NCBI GenBank assembly: GCA_019136545.1
Contig: JAGVUA010000102.1
Span: 1 to 35,704 of the forward strand
Source: Betaproteobacteria bacterium
GTDB taxonomy: Bacteria > Pseudomonadota > Gammaproteobacteria > Burkholderiales > Rhodocyclaceae
Direction: 5' to 3'
DNA length: 35,704 nt
Part shown: positions 1 through 7,845 of the stretch, piece after piece
Layout: each line of letters begins with the position of its first letter
Position numbering within the stretch: the stretch's first letter is position 1
Position numbers and translations under genes: made by a program
Notes under the pieces: generated by a model
Told to the model about the DNA's origin: nothing
The model's input: the letters and a program-made list of their open reading frames with translations, nothing else
Databases searched by the model: none

Positions 1-408
1 GGCAACGACAGTCTGGTTGGCGGAGTAGGCAACGACACCTACCTGTTCGGCCGCGGCTATGAAAGCGATATCGTGACGGAGAACGACAGCACCGTTGGCA
101 ACACCGACGTCGCCAACTTCCCCTCCGGTATTGCCACCGATCAAATCTGGTTTAGCCATGTCGGTAACGCCTTGCAGGTGAGCATCATCGGCACGCCGGA
201 TGTGATGACGATCAAGAACTGGTACGCGGGTTCGGCCTATCACGTCGAGCAGTTTAAGACCGCGGACGACAAGACCTTGCTCGACACCAATGTCGATGTT
301 TTGGTGCAGGCCATGGCGACCTTCGCGCCGCCCGCCGCCGGACAGACGACCTTGCCAACCAACTACCAGACGATGCTGGAGCCTGTTATCGCTGCAAACT
401 GGCAGTAA
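1..408 (+). CDS. RTX-type calcium-binding secreted protein, C-terminal end (partial)
   Basis: The reading frame is open from base 1, so the gene starts left of the window; 135 residues remain. The first residues contain hemolysin-type nonapeptide repeats (GNDSLVGG, GNDTYLFGRGY), which in the RTX family bind calcium in a beta-roll after secretion. They are followed by a segment typical of the repeat-flanking region of betaproteobacterial RTX proteins (IWFSHVGNALQVSIIG, then IKNWYAG). Such proteins are usually exported by a type I secretion system using an uncleaved C-terminal signal. No transporter genes are visible here. The N-terminal domain that would define the activity (protease, lipase, adhesin) lies outside, so the function is unknown. 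It ends at TAA and converges with a broken minus-strand methyltransferase. Confidence 0.8.
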   Translation, partial: GNDSLVGGVGNDTYLFGRGYESDIVTENDSTVGNTDVANFPSGIATDQIWFSHVGNALQVSIIGTPDVMTIKNWYAGSAYHVEQFKTADDKTLLDTNVDVLVQAMATFAPPAAGQTTLPTNYQTMLEPVIAANWQ

Positions 409-416
409 GAAGCCGT

Positions 417-496
417 TCACCGCAAAGATCGCTAAGGGCGCGATTCAAGAACGAGAACAAGGCTTTCCTTTGCGCTCGTTGCTTTCTTTGCGGTGA
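417..496. repeat. Inverted repeat downstream of RTX gene (possible terminator or REP-like element)
   Basis: Arms TCACCGCAAAG (417-427) and CTTTGCGGTGA (486-496) are perfect 11-bp inverted copies around 58 bp that include a second gcgctcgttgctttc-like segment. It sits 8 bp after the RTX stop codon. There is no T-tract, so a simple intrinsic terminator is unlikely; a mobile REP-type intergenic repeat or a transcript-end stabiliser are both possible. Confidence 0.5.
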
Positions 497-544
497 CACA
501 AAACGCTCATGACTGAATCGCCTCTCGTCTTCGCTGCCGAACCG

Positions 545-934
545 TCACCCGACCTCCCAGGAAATGAACGCCCATCGCGACGGCCTGGCACTGCGCCAGG
601 CACGCCGAATGAACCGCACGTGGTCGAATCCTCCGCGGCGCGCGTTCTCCATGAACAGCTCGAGCATGCGCGGACTGTAGTCGAGCCCGATCACTTCTTG
701 CAGGCGCGGGGCGGCAGCCAGCGCGATCGCCCCCGTGCCGCAACCGACGTCCAGCAAGCTGGAGCAGCTGGAGAAATCCATGCTGTCGATAAAGCATCGC
801 ACGTAGGTGCCGCCATTGACCGTCCGGTTCATTTCGTCGGCACGGGCATCCCAGCTTTCGGGCGGCTTCTTGCGGCCGGCCTTCGACATGTGCTCGCGAT
901 ACATGGCGGTGAAGTCGATATCGGCAATGTCCAT
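545..934 (-). pseudogene. Class I SAM-dependent methyltransferase, C-terminally truncated
   Basis: 129 residues. The Rossmann-fold SAM motif I is clear (LLDVGCGTG, residues 60-68), with the acidic loop after strand 2 (IGLDYSP, 82-88). Relatives in similar transporter operons are, as far as I recall, about 250 residues long. Here the family-like sequence stops around residues 110-113 (FIRRAW) and the frame runs into an unrelated tail ending WEVG; no continuation is found in other frames. The ATG overlaps the TAA of the NTPase gene by one base (TAATG), so it is the last gene of the metal/oxyanion uptake operon. Substrate-binding strands 5-7 are missing, so I expect it to be inactive. A short independent SAM-binding protein cannot be excluded. 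Confidence 0.65.
583..601. repeat. Short hairpin at the methyltransferase break point
   Basis: GCCTGGC (583-589) and GCCAGGC (595-601) form a perfect 7-bp stem with a 5-nt loop. It coincides with the place where the methyltransferase stops resembling its family (codon of W113 at 596-598), so it may mark the rearrangement scar or act as a weak transcript end for the operon. Confidence 0.4.
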
Positions 935-1506
935 TACACGGCATCTCCAGTTCGGTTCGGCGCCACCGCATGTCCGGCGGGCGCCAGCACTCGCGCCCGC
1001 GGCCACCGCCGCAGCGCCTCGTCCGTCAGTTCCGGCCGGATGACCGCCACGGTCAGGTGATGGCGGCCGGTGTCGATCGCGGCAAAGGCATTCGTCAGGC
1101 CTGCTCGGCTGACGAATTCCAACGGCCCCAGTTCGTCGATCACGAAAAGATCGCTTGCCTTAGCCGCGGCCAGAACCCCGTTGCCCCAGGCCAGGACGGC
1201 GGGGTCGAACCGCCACCCCAGCGTGGCGGTGCCGGGGGCTTCCGGACGAGCGCGTTCGGCCAGCCGCCGGGTTTCGCCGCCGGCCAAGTCGCGCAGATCG
1301 ATGGCTACTTTGCGGCCGTCGCAAAAGACCGCCGGCGACGCCAGACCCGCCACCGTCAGCCCGAGCGCGCGGGCCCGGCTCGCCAGCGCGAGGCACCAGG
1401 AGGTCTTGCCCGCGCCGCGCCAGCCCGACACGATGATGATCTGCCCCCCTCGGCCCGCGCGGCAGGCCTGGGCGACAGCGTCCGGATCCTCCGGGAACCG
1501 CCTCAT
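934..1506 (-). CDS. THEP1-like nucleoside-triphosphatase of a transporter operon
   Basis: 190 residues. The P-loop GWRGAGKT is at residues 28-35 and the Walker B-like FVIDELGPLE at 121-130 closely matches the IDE-G-x-x-E signature of the NTPase_1/THEP1 family. A second conserved stretch HHLTVAVIRP (149-158) fits the core strand that follows. The family hydrolyses NTPs in vitro, but its biological role is poorly defined; bacterial copies are often found next to FecCDE-like ABC operons. The ATG overlaps the TGA of the ABC ATPase gene by 4 nt, and its own TAA overlaps the next ATG by 1 nt, so it is translationally coupled on both sides. A chaperone or metallation role for the uptake system is possible but inferred only from position. 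Confidence 0.75.
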   Translation of the reverse strand: MRRFPEDPDAVAQACRAGRGGQIIIVSGWRGAGKTSWCLALASRARALGLTVAGLASPAVFCDGRKVAIDLRDLAGGETRRLAERARPEAPGTATLGWRFDPAVLAWGNGVLAAAKASDLFVIDELGPLEFVSRAGLTNAFAAIDTGRHHLTVAVIRPELTDEALRRWPRARVLAPAGHAVAPNRTGDAV

Positions 1507-2267
1507 GGCGCCTGCCGGCCCAGGCCGGGCAAGTTGGCGGCGACGAGCTGCGCGTCGGTGCCGTAGAGATCGGCGAGATTGGCGGCGTCGGCGATGCTCC
1601 GGTCTCCCTGCACGGTGATGCGTCCGCCTTTCAGGAAGGCGATGCGGTCGGCCACGCGCAAGGCATGTTCGGGCTGGTGCGTGGACATGAGCACCGCCAG
1701 TCCCCGGGTCTTGAGAGCGGCGACCTGCTGCAGCACCCGCAGCTGGTTGCCGAAGTCGAGGCTCGCCGTCGGTTCGTCGAGAATCAGCACGCCCGCCTCC
1801 TGCGCGAGCGCCCGGGCAATCAGGGCCAACTGGCGTTCGCCGCCGGAAATCTCGGTATAGACGCGCTCGGCCAGATGGCCGATACCGAGGACATCGAGCG
1901 CTTGCCGGGCAACGCGCCGGTCGTGAACCGACGGCATGGCGAAGCGGCCGATGCGCGCCGTGCGGCCCATCAGCACCACCTCCGCGACGGTGAAAGCGAA
2001 CAGCCCGGCATGGCCTTGCGGCACATAGGCGATCACCTTGGCCAAGGCTTGCCGCGACCATCCGGACAGGGGCTGGCCAACCACGACCACCTCGCCGCGC
2101 AGCGGCGGCAGGATCCCGAGCAAGGTCCGGAACAGGGTGGTCTTGCCGCTGCCGTTCGGGCCGAGCAGGCAGAGCACTTCCCCTTGGCCGATCTTGAGGT
2201 CGATGCCCTCCCCGACCGTCCGATGGCGATAGCCCATGGCGAGCGCGCGCGCCTCGAGCAGCATCAT
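1503..2267 (-). CDS. FecE/BtuD-like ABC transporter ATP-binding protein
   Basis: 254 residues, a normal length for the iron-chelate/cobalamin importer ATPase family. Walker A is GPNGSGKTT (about 36-44), Q-loop YVPQG, signature ISGGERQ (about 139-145), Walker B VLILDEPTASLD, and the switch histidine in STHQPEH. It would energise the FecCD-type permease encoded just upstream. The start codon overlaps the stop of a 23-codon ORF (TCATGATG), with a GGAAG Shine-Dalgarno-like sequence 9 nt upstream inside that ORF. The tandem ATGATG leaves the start ambiguous by one codon. The substrate is not determined by the sequence; the ModE-like box and modABC upstream argue for a molybdenum/tungsten-related substrate rather than iron. 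Confidence 0.9.
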   Translation of the reverse strand: MMLLEARALAMGYRHRTVGEGIDLKIGQGEVLCLLGPNGSGKTTLFRTLLGILPPLRGEVVVVGQPLSGWSRQALAKVIAYVPQGHAGLFAFTVAEVVLMGRTARIGRFAMPSVHDRRVARQALDVLGIGHLAERVYTEISGGERQLALIARALAQEAGVLILDEPTASLDFGNQLRVLQQVAALKTRGLAVLMSTHQPEHALRVADRIAFLKGGRITVQGDRSIADAANLADLYGTDAQLVAANLPGLGRQAP

Positions 2268-2335
2268 GAGCCGCCGCTTCCGGCGCAGGCTGCCGCCACC
2301 CGATCGGGATACCCGACCCCGGCAGAGGTTTTCAT
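2264..2335 (-). CDS. 23-codon ORF bridging permease and ATPase genes
   Basis: The ORF begins MKTSAGVGYPDR and ends ACAGSGGS. Its ATG overlaps the permease TGA (ATGA) and its TGA overlaps the ATPase ATG, so it fills the gap exactly with two 4-nt overlaps. A good Shine-Dalgarno (GGGAAGG) lies about 5 nt before the ATG. It has one cysteine and a glycine-rich tail, no signal peptide and no membrane segment. I do not recognise the peptide. It could be a translational relay that couples permease and ATPase synthesis, a true small protein, or a precursor peptide; only the overlap geometry and ribosome site are evidence that it is translated. Confidence 0.5.
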   Translation of the reverse strand: MKTSAGVGYPDRVAAACAGSGGS

Positions 2336-3336
2336 CCTAGCCTTCCCGTTCTTGCCAACAGCCACAGGAAGGTCGGCGCGCCGACGATGGCAGTGAGGAT
2401 GCCGAGCGGCAGTTCGATCGCCGTCACCGAGCGCGCCAGCGTGTCGGCGGCGACGACGAAGCCGCCGCCGAGCAGCAAGGCGGCGGGCAGCAGCCGCGAG
2501 AACTCGGGGCCGACCAGCAGGCGCGCAGCATGCGGCACGACCAGGCCGATCCAGCCGACGATGCCGGCGACGGAAACGGCGGCGGCCGTGATCAGGGTCG
2601 CGGACGCGATCAGCACCAGCCGCAGACGCGCCACGTTCACGCCCATCGCGGCGGCCTCCTCGTCGGAGAGCGACAACAGGTTGACCCGCCAGCGCAGCAG
2701 CAGCATCGGCGCAAGGCCGATCGCCACCAGCGGCGCGGCCAGCGCCAGGTCGTCGGGCGCAACGGCGTTCAAACCGCCCAGCAGCCAGAAGGTGATCGAA
2801 GGCAGTTGCACCGCCGGATCGGCCAGGACCTTGACGAGGGAGATGCCGGCGGAAAACAGCGTTCCCACGGCCACGCCCGCCAGCACCAGCACCAATACCG
2901 GGTCGTGGCGCCGCACGCGGCCGGCGACGAAATACACGGCGCTCACGGCCAGCAGGCCGCCGCAGAAGGCGCAGGCCTGCACGGCCGGCAGCGGCAGGCC
3001 GAACAGGATGGCCAGCGCCGCCCCAAGGCCGGCGCCGGCCGACACGCCCAGAATGTCCGGCGACACGAGGGGATTGCGGAACATGCCCTGGTAGGCCGCC
3101 CCGGCCGCCGACAGCGCCATGCCGACGACCAGTCCGGCGGCGATGCGCGGCAGGCGCAGATTCCACACCACCGTGGCGGCATCGTCCGTCGCCGACGGAC
3201 CCGCCAGCAGCGCCATGATCGCGTCCTGCGGCACCAAGGGATAAGGACCGAAGGCGAACGCCGACAGCAGCGCCGCGAAAGTCAGTGTCGACAGGACGCC
3301 GAAACGCAGCCCGAAAGGGCGTGCCCCCCGGTTCAC
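2332..3336 (-). CDS. FecCD-family ABC transporter permease
   Basis: 334 residues, very hydrophobic, with about nine to ten membrane segments as in BtuC/FecD/FhuB. Family landmarks are the first-helix region followed by LRLPRIAAGLVVGMALSAAGA, the segment QGMFRNPLVSPDILGVSAG-like, and the C-terminal GLVVPHAARLLVG, which is the cytoplasmic coupling loop that contacts the ATPase. The GTG start overlaps the TGA of the binding-protein gene (GTGA), which decides the start; no better start exists upstream in frame. The protein would form a homodimeric inner-membrane channel with the adjacent ATPase. Substrate is inferred from context only. Confidence 0.9.
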   Translation of the reverse strand: MNRGARPFGLRFGVLSTLTFAALLSAFAFGPYPLVPQDAIMALLAGPSATDDAATVVWNLRLPRIAAGLVVGMALSAAGAAYQGMFRNPLVSPDILGVSAGAGLGAALAILFGLPLPAVQACAFCGGLLAVSAVYFVAGRVRRHDPVLVLVLAGVAVGTLFSAGISLVKVLADPAVQLPSITFWLLGGLNAVAPDDLALAAPLVAIGLAPMLLLRWRVNLLSLSDEEAAAMGVNVARLRLVLIASATLITAAAVSVAGIVGWIGLVVPHAARLLVGPEFSRLLPAALLLGGGFVVAADTLARSVTAIELPLGILTAIVGAPTFLWLLARTGRLG

Positions 3337-4343
3337 GAAAGACCCGCCATGCGCTCCAGTTCTCCCCGCGAGGGGACATGACCGTAGAACAGGCGATGAA
3401 ACGCCTGCGCCTGGCCGATCCAATCCGTTTTGGCGGCGGTCGGATTGAGCCGTTCGAACAGCCAGCGCACGCCCATCAACCGATTGACGCCGGGCGGCAC
3501 GTCGAGCCAGCCGAAAGGCTGGCTCGGTGCGAGGAAAAGGCGCCCCGCCTTCACCGCCGGCAGGCGCTGCCAGAAGGCATCCTGCTGGGCGAAGGCGAAG
3601 AATTCCGCATATTGCGTGACGATGGCGTCGGGTGCCCAGGCGAGCAGTTGCTCGCGCGAGACCCGCGCCAGCCCGCCGCCGCCGACGGCGGCATTGACGG
3701 CGCAGGCGGCTTCGATGCACTCGCCGTTGACCGACCCGGACAATGGCGTCTCCAGCCCGTCGGCACCGCGGGCGAGATAGACCCTGGCCCGATTCTCCGC
3801 ACGAAGGTCGCGGCAGGCGAGCAGCGTCGATTCGGCATAACGCGCGAGCCGTTCGCCGCGCGCGGCGGCATCGAGCAGGCGGCCGCAGTCGCGCAACTGG
3901 CGGGCGCTGTCGGCCAGCCTGCCATCGACGAGCACATAAGGGATGCCCGTCTGCCGATGGACGCGCTCGGCGGTGGACAGATAGGTGGCATCCACCGTGC
4001 CGGCGTCGACGATGATGTCGGGCTTCAGGATCACGAGCTTTTCCAGCGGCAGCGTACTGCCGCGCCCCGCCAGGCGCCCGAGCATCGGCAAGGCCCGCTG
4101 GCCGGACGCGAGCAGCGCCCGCGCCTCGTCCGACAGGGGCCATGGCCAGCCCATCAGCTTTTCCGGCGCCAGCGCGTAGACGAGCACCGCCGCCGGCGCG
4201 CCGGCGGCGAAGACCCGCTTCACCTTGTCCGGCGGCGGCAAGGTGCCAAAGACGTGCAGGCCTTTGGCCGGCGCTGTCTCCGCGCCCCGGGCGGGCAGCC
4301 AGGGCAGGCACGCCGCCAGGGCGAGAAAGTCGCGTCGTCTCAT
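3333..4343 (-). CDS. Periplasmic substrate-binding protein, FecB/BtuF type
   Basis: 336 residues. The N-terminus MRRRDFLALAACLPWLPARGAET looks like a signal peptide with a Tat-like RRRDFL motif, cleaved after ARGA. The body is a class III (helical backbone) binding protein: VLVYALAPEKLMGW, LVILKPDIIVDAGTVD, and TGIPYVLVDGRL correspond to the usual strands of the N-lobe, and the C-lobe contains AWAPDAIVTQ. It delivers ligand from the TonB receptor to the permease. The gene starts 7 bp after the receptor stop codon and overlaps the permease start by 4 nt. Such proteins bind chelated metals or cobalamin; here ModE-like regulation favours a molybdate/tungstate complex, as an inference. Confidence 0.85.
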   Translation of the reverse strand: MRRRDFLALAACLPWLPARGAETAPAKGLHVFGTLPPPDKVKRVFAAGAPAAVLVYALAPEKLMGWPWPLSDEARALLASGQRALPMLGRLAGRGSTLPLEKLVILKPDIIVDAGTVDATYLSTAERVHRQTGIPYVLVDGRLADSARQLRDCGRLLDAAARGERLARYAESTLLACRDLRAENRARVYLARGADGLETPLSGSVNGECIEAACAVNAAVGGGGLARVSREQLLAWAPDAIVTQYAEFFAFAQQDAFWQRLPAVKAGRLFLAPSQPFGWLDVPPGVNRLMGVRWLFERLNPTAAKTDWIGQAQAFHRLFYGHVPSRGELERMAGLS

Positions 4344-4350
4344 CCTGGCA

Positions 4351-6387
4351 TCAGATGCGGTAGGCCAGGTTGGCGAACCACATGCGTCCGGGGGTGGGAA
4401 AACCCCACTCCAGCTCGTAGTGCTTGTCGGTGACGTTGTTGACGCCGGCCTCCACCGAGAGGTTTTTCAGCGGCCGCCAGGCCACCTTGAGGTTGAGCTT
4501 GGTGAAGCCGCTGATTTCGGTCGTGTTGTTCGTCCAGCGACTGCCGTCGTGCTCGGCGAGCGCCACGACATCGACGCTGCCGATCGGACGCCAGAGCGCA
4601 TGCACGATGACCTTGGTCTCGGGAATGCCGGTGAGCTTGACCGACGAGTCGCTGATGTTCTTCAGGTCCATCCAGGTGGCATTGCCGCCGATTTCCCAGC
4701 GGGGACCGAGCGGCGTCTTGAGGCCGAATTCGACGCCCTGGATGCGCGCCTCGCCGATGTTCCGCATCCGGCACTTGTTGGTCGTGCTGCAACTGGCCGC
4801 GCCATTCAGATTGACGCTCTGAATCTTGTCCTCGACGTCGCTGTAGAACAGCGCCGCTTCGGCGGCGGCGCCGGCCCAGGGCTGGCCCTGGTAGCCGATT
4901 TCGTAGTTGCGGGCGCTCTCGGGCTTGAGGTCCGGATTTTCGATGTACGAGCCCAGCCGCGCCGAATAGCGGTCCTTCAACGTCGGCAGCCGCGTCTTGT
5001 CGGCGATGGTGGCATAGAGGCGAACGGTCGGCGTCAGATCGTGGAACAGGCCGATCTGCGGGTCGTTGGCCGTCTGCTTGCCGGGCAGGGAATACACCGG
5101 GCCGGCGCTGGACTTGTAGACCTTGTCGGGATCGAGCTGGTGATGCGCAAAACCGATCGACAGCAAGGTCTTGTCGCCCAGCGAAATGCCGTCCTCCGCC
5201 GAAAGGGATCGCAGCGTATCTTCGAAGTCGGCGTTGAGCGCACGATTGCCGTCGCGCTCTTCGTGCTGATCGTTCTTCGTCTGCGCGACCAGGCGCAGGA
5301 CATGACCGCGGAGGCGGGTGGTCTCGAGTTCGACCGCGCCGCCCCGGGTTCTGTCGTGGTAGATGCTGCGGCCCGTGCCGACGCTGCCCGACCCGTTGGT
5401 TTTCAGCTTGCTGTAGGTGTTGTCGGTGTAGGAGTCGACCTCGTTGTCGAACTTGTCGGTATAGAGCCTCAGCTTCAAGGTTTCATGGGCGCCGAGCGCT
5501 GTGCGGGAGACGAAATACAGGCTCTCCTTGTCCCAGTCAGGCCATTTCCAGTAGCGTGCCGACGTCGGATCGGTCGAGGGGGGCTGCCCCTTCTCGCCGT
5601 CCTGCTTGATGTAGGTGAGGGCGTACTCGTCGTCGCCGCGCGGCGTGAGGCCGAACTTCAGGGACAGCTTGTCGTCCTTGTAATAGGAATTGTCGCGGCG
5701 CCCGCCGTTCTCGGTCGCCGTCCGGTTGAAATCCGACGACATGCGGAAGCCATCCGCCTCCCGCCGGGCGGCGCCGGTTTGCAAGTACCACAAGCCCTGG
5801 TGGGTGCCGACATTGACCTCGGCACGGCGGGCGTTTTCCCCGCCAAAGCCCAGCGTCGCGTCGCCTTCGAGGATCTTCGTCGGCCGGCGTGAAATCAGGT
5901 TGATGGCGCCGCCGAGCGTGTTGGGGCCGTAGGCCACGGAACTGAAACCCTTGGCCACTTGAATGGCGGCGAGATCGGCCGTGCCGAAACGGCCAAAATC
6001 GACATACCCGTCGTAGGGCACGTAAACCGGGATGCCGTCGATGAACAGGGGCGCCTGCCGAGGATCGTAGCCGCGCAGATAGACCATCTGCTCATTGCGG
6101 GAGTTGGTGGAAACGGTGACGCCGGACAGCAGATTGACGGCGTCGCCCACCGTCGTACGATCGAATCGGCGGATGTCTTCCGCCGAAACGACGGACGAGA
6201 CCTGTTCCGATGCAATTTCCCCCAGCACCGGGCGCGCCGCGGTCACCCTCACCGCCCCGAGTTGGAAAAGCGAGTCGCCGCCCGATTCCGCCCAGGCCGC
6301 CAAGGGCGTCCACGCCATCATCAACGCCAGCGCCAGCCGCGACGGCCCACGCCCGGGCCGGGATGCCGCATTCTTCGAATCGTTCAT
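4351..6387 (-). CDS. TonB-dependent outer-membrane receptor of a ModE-linked operon
   Basis: 678 residues. Signal peptide with hydrophobic core LALALMMAWTPLAAWA is cleaved near AWA-ES; a TonB-box-like region LGAVRVTAARP follows, then a plug domain (roughly residues 45-155, including YLRGYDPRQAPLFIDGIPV and the SVAYGPNTLGGAINLIS segment), then a 22-strand-type barrel ending in an aromatic-rich C-terminus (MWFANLAYRI). I chose the ATG at 6385-6387 because AGGGAG precedes it by 6 nt; an in-frame ATG at 6402 has no ribosome site. The gene lies between modC and the FecBCD-like genes on the same strand, with a ModE-like box directly upstream. It probably imports a large or chelated Mo/W species; cobalamin or siderophore uptake remain alternatives. 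Confidence 0.85.
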   Translation of the reverse strand: MNDSKNAASRPGRGPSRLALALMMAWTPLAAWAESGGDSLFQLGAVRVTAARPVLGEIASEQVSSVVSAEDIRRFDRTTVGDAVNLLSGVTVSTNSRNEQMVYLRGYDPRQAPLFIDGIPVYVPYDGYVDFGRFGTADLAAIQVAKGFSSVAYGPNTLGGAINLISRRPTKILEGDATLGFGGENARRAEVNVGTHQGLWYLQTGAARREADGFRMSSDFNRTATENGGRRDNSYYKDDKLSLKFGLTPRGDDEYALTYIKQDGEKGQPPSTDPTSARYWKWPDWDKESLYFVSRTALGAHETLKLRLYTDKFDNEVDSYTDNTYSKLKTNGSGSVGTGRSIYHDRTRGGAVELETTRLRGHVLRLVAQTKNDQHEERDGNRALNADFEDTLRSLSAEDGISLGDKTLLSIGFAHHQLDPDKVYKSSAGPVYSLPGKQTANDPQIGLFHDLTPTVRLYATIADKTRLPTLKDRYSARLGSYIENPDLKPESARNYEIGYQGQPWAGAAAEAALFYSDVEDKIQSVNLNGAASCSTTNKCRMRNIGEARIQGVEFGLKTPLGPRWEIGGNATWMDLKNISDSSVKLTGIPETKVIVHALWRPIGSVDVVALAEHDGSRWTNNTTEISGFTKLNLKVAWRPLKNLSVEAGVNNVTDKHYELEWGFPTPGRMWFANLAYRI

Positions 6388-6403
6388 CTGTCGCTCCCTC
6401 ATG

Positions 6404-6427
6404 CGTAATAGAAAACCTTATATAACG
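6404..6427 (-). promoter_or_regulatory. ModE-like operator before the TonB receptor gene
   Basis: On the minus strand the site reads CGTTATAT, 8 nt, CTATTACG. The left half equals the half-site of the well-known E. coli modA operator (CGTTATAT, N8, ACATAACG), the total length of 24 nt is the same, and 6 of 8 arm positions are symmetric. It ends 16 bp before the chosen start codon. In known systems ModE with bound molybdate represses such sites. No modE gene is in this window. Confidence 0.6.
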
Positions 6428-6441
6428 GTAGGCAAAAAAAA

Positions 6442-7143
6442 TCAGGCGGCCAAGCCGACGGACAGCAATCCCTGCGCCTGCGGGACGACCTGGCCCTCGT
6501 TCATGCAAAGCACTTGCTCGCCAAACGCCGCGACGTCCTCGGGATCGTGCGTGATGATGATCATCGGCACGCCGAGGCGGGTTTGCAGTTCGTCCAGTTC
6601 GACGCGCATCCGCTGGCGCAGGGCGGGATCGAGCGCGGCGAACGGCTCGTCGAGCAACAAGGCGCGCGGACGGGCCACCAGGGCGCGCGCCAGCGCGGTC
6701 CGCTGTCGCTGGCCGCCGGAAAGCTCGACGGGAAACTGATGGGCGACATCCTGCAGGTTGAACGCGGCCAGCCAATAGTCGACCGCTTCGTGAATCTCGC
6801 CGGAACGCGGATTGAGCCAGCCGCGCGCCAGGACAAACCCGACGTTCTGCCGCACGGTCAGGTGCGGAAACAGCGCGTAATCCTGGAAAAGATAGGCCAC
6901 GCCACGCGCCTGCGGAGGCAGATTGACGCCCGCACCGCTGTCGAACACCGTCGTGCCGTCCAGGCGAACGTGGCCCTCGTCGGGTCGCATGAGGCCGGCG
7001 ATGGCCTTGAGCGTCAGGCTTTTGCCCGACCCGGACGGCCCGAAGATGACGACACGCTGCCCCTGCGTCGCCAGCCGGACGTCGAGCCGGAAAACCCGCG
7101 GGCCGGACCGCAGTTCCTTGCGTATTTCGAGATCAATGCGCAC
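6442..7143 (-). CDS. modC: Molybdate ABC transporter ATP-binding protein, short form
   Basis: 233 residues. Walker A GPSGSGKS (residues 35-42), Q-loop LFQDYALFPHLTVRQNV, signature LSGGQRQR, Walker B LLLDEPFAALD, and the H-loop IITHDPED are all present. The family normally has about 350 residues because of a C-terminal TOBE/MOP molybdate-binding domain; here the protein ends right after the ATPase core, so this regulatory domain is absent. The start is GTG, with AAGGA 9 nt upstream and 12 bp after the modB stop. It powers ModB for molybdate import. An eight-T run follows the stop codon. Confidence 0.9.
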   Translation of the reverse strand: MRIDLEIRKELRSGPRVFRLDVRLATQGQRVVIFGPSGSGKSLTLKAIAGLMRPDEGHVRLDGTTVFDSGAGVNLPPQARGVAYLFQDYALFPHLTVRQNVGFVLARGWLNPRSGEIHEAVDYWLAAFNLQDVAHQFPVELSGGQRQRTALARALVARPRALLLDEPFAALDPALRQRMRVELDELQTRLGVPMIIITHDPEDVAAFGEQVLCMNEGQVVPQAQGLLSVGLAA

Positions 7144-7155
7144 CGGGAGCGTCCT

Positions 7156-7827
7156 TCATCGATTGGCAATCCGCCCCGGGGCAAGGCGCCCCGCGGACAA
7201 CAACACGACCACGCAAGCCATCGACGTGATGAGCACCAAGGTGGCGGCCAAGTCGTCCTGCCCCGCCTGCACGGCCTCGTACACCGCCACCGACAAGGTT
7301 TGCGTCTTGCCTGGAATACTTCCGGCGACCATCAGCGTCGCGCCGAACTCGCCCATGGCTCGCGCAAACGCCAGCAGCAGGCCGGCGAGAATCCCGCGCC
7401 AGGCCAGCGGCAAGGTCACGCGGAAAAACACGCCGACTTCCGACACGCCGAGCACGCGCGCGGCCTGCTCCAGTTGACCGTCGACCGCCTCGAAAGCGGC
7501 CCGGGCCGGCTTGAACACGAGCGGGAAGGCGACGATGCTGGCCGCGATCACCGCCCCCTGCCAAGTGAAGATCAGATTCACGCCCAGGCTCTCGCGCAAC
7601 CACGTGCCCAACCAGCTCTTGCGTCCGATCGCCACCAGCAGGTAGTAGCCGAGCACCGTCGGCGGCAGGACCATCGGCAGGGTGAGGAAGGTGTCGAGCA
7701 CGTCGCGGCCCGGGAAGCGCGCCCGCGCCAGCAGATAGCCGACGCCGACCCCGAGCACCAGGTTGATGAGTGTCGCCCAACCGGCGACTTTCAGGGACAG
7801 GCCGAGGGCCGTCCACGCGGGCTCCAT
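7156..7827 (-). CDS. modB: Molybdate ABC transporter permease
   Basis: 223 residues, the usual ModB length. About five to six membrane helices; the EAA coupling motif is the segment EQAARVLGVSEVGVFFRVTLP with the following GILAGLLLAFARAMGEFGAT, which is characteristic of ModB/CysU permeases. It forms the inner-membrane channel for the oxyanion delivered by ModA. The gene begins with ATG 18 bp after the modA stop and ends 12 bp before modC, within one operon. Confidence 0.93.
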   Translation of the reverse strand: MEPAWTALGLSLKVAGWATLINLVLGVGVGYLLARARFPGRDVLDTFLTLPMVLPPTVLGYYLLVAIGRKSWLGTWLRESLGVNLIFTWQGAVIAASIVAFPLVFKPARAAFEAVDGQLEQAARVLGVSEVGVFFRVTLPLAWRGILAGLLLAFARAMGEFGATLMVAGSIPGKTQTLSVAVYEAVQAGQDDLAATLVLITSMACVVVLLSAGRLAPGRIANR

Positions 7828-7845
7828 GCGTCTGGACTCCTTGCC

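Noticed and set aside
2332-6387. Cobalamin uptake (BtuBCDF) as the role of the TonB/FecCD system
   Set aside because: No B12 riboswitch-like leader was recognised and the upstream element looks like a ModE site; kept only as an alternative.
6434-6457. Possible intrinsic terminator at the modC stop (eight T and a CGGC-CAA-GCCG stem)
   Set aside because: The stem has only 4 bp and overlaps the coding end; too weak to claim a terminator, though some attenuation is conceivable.
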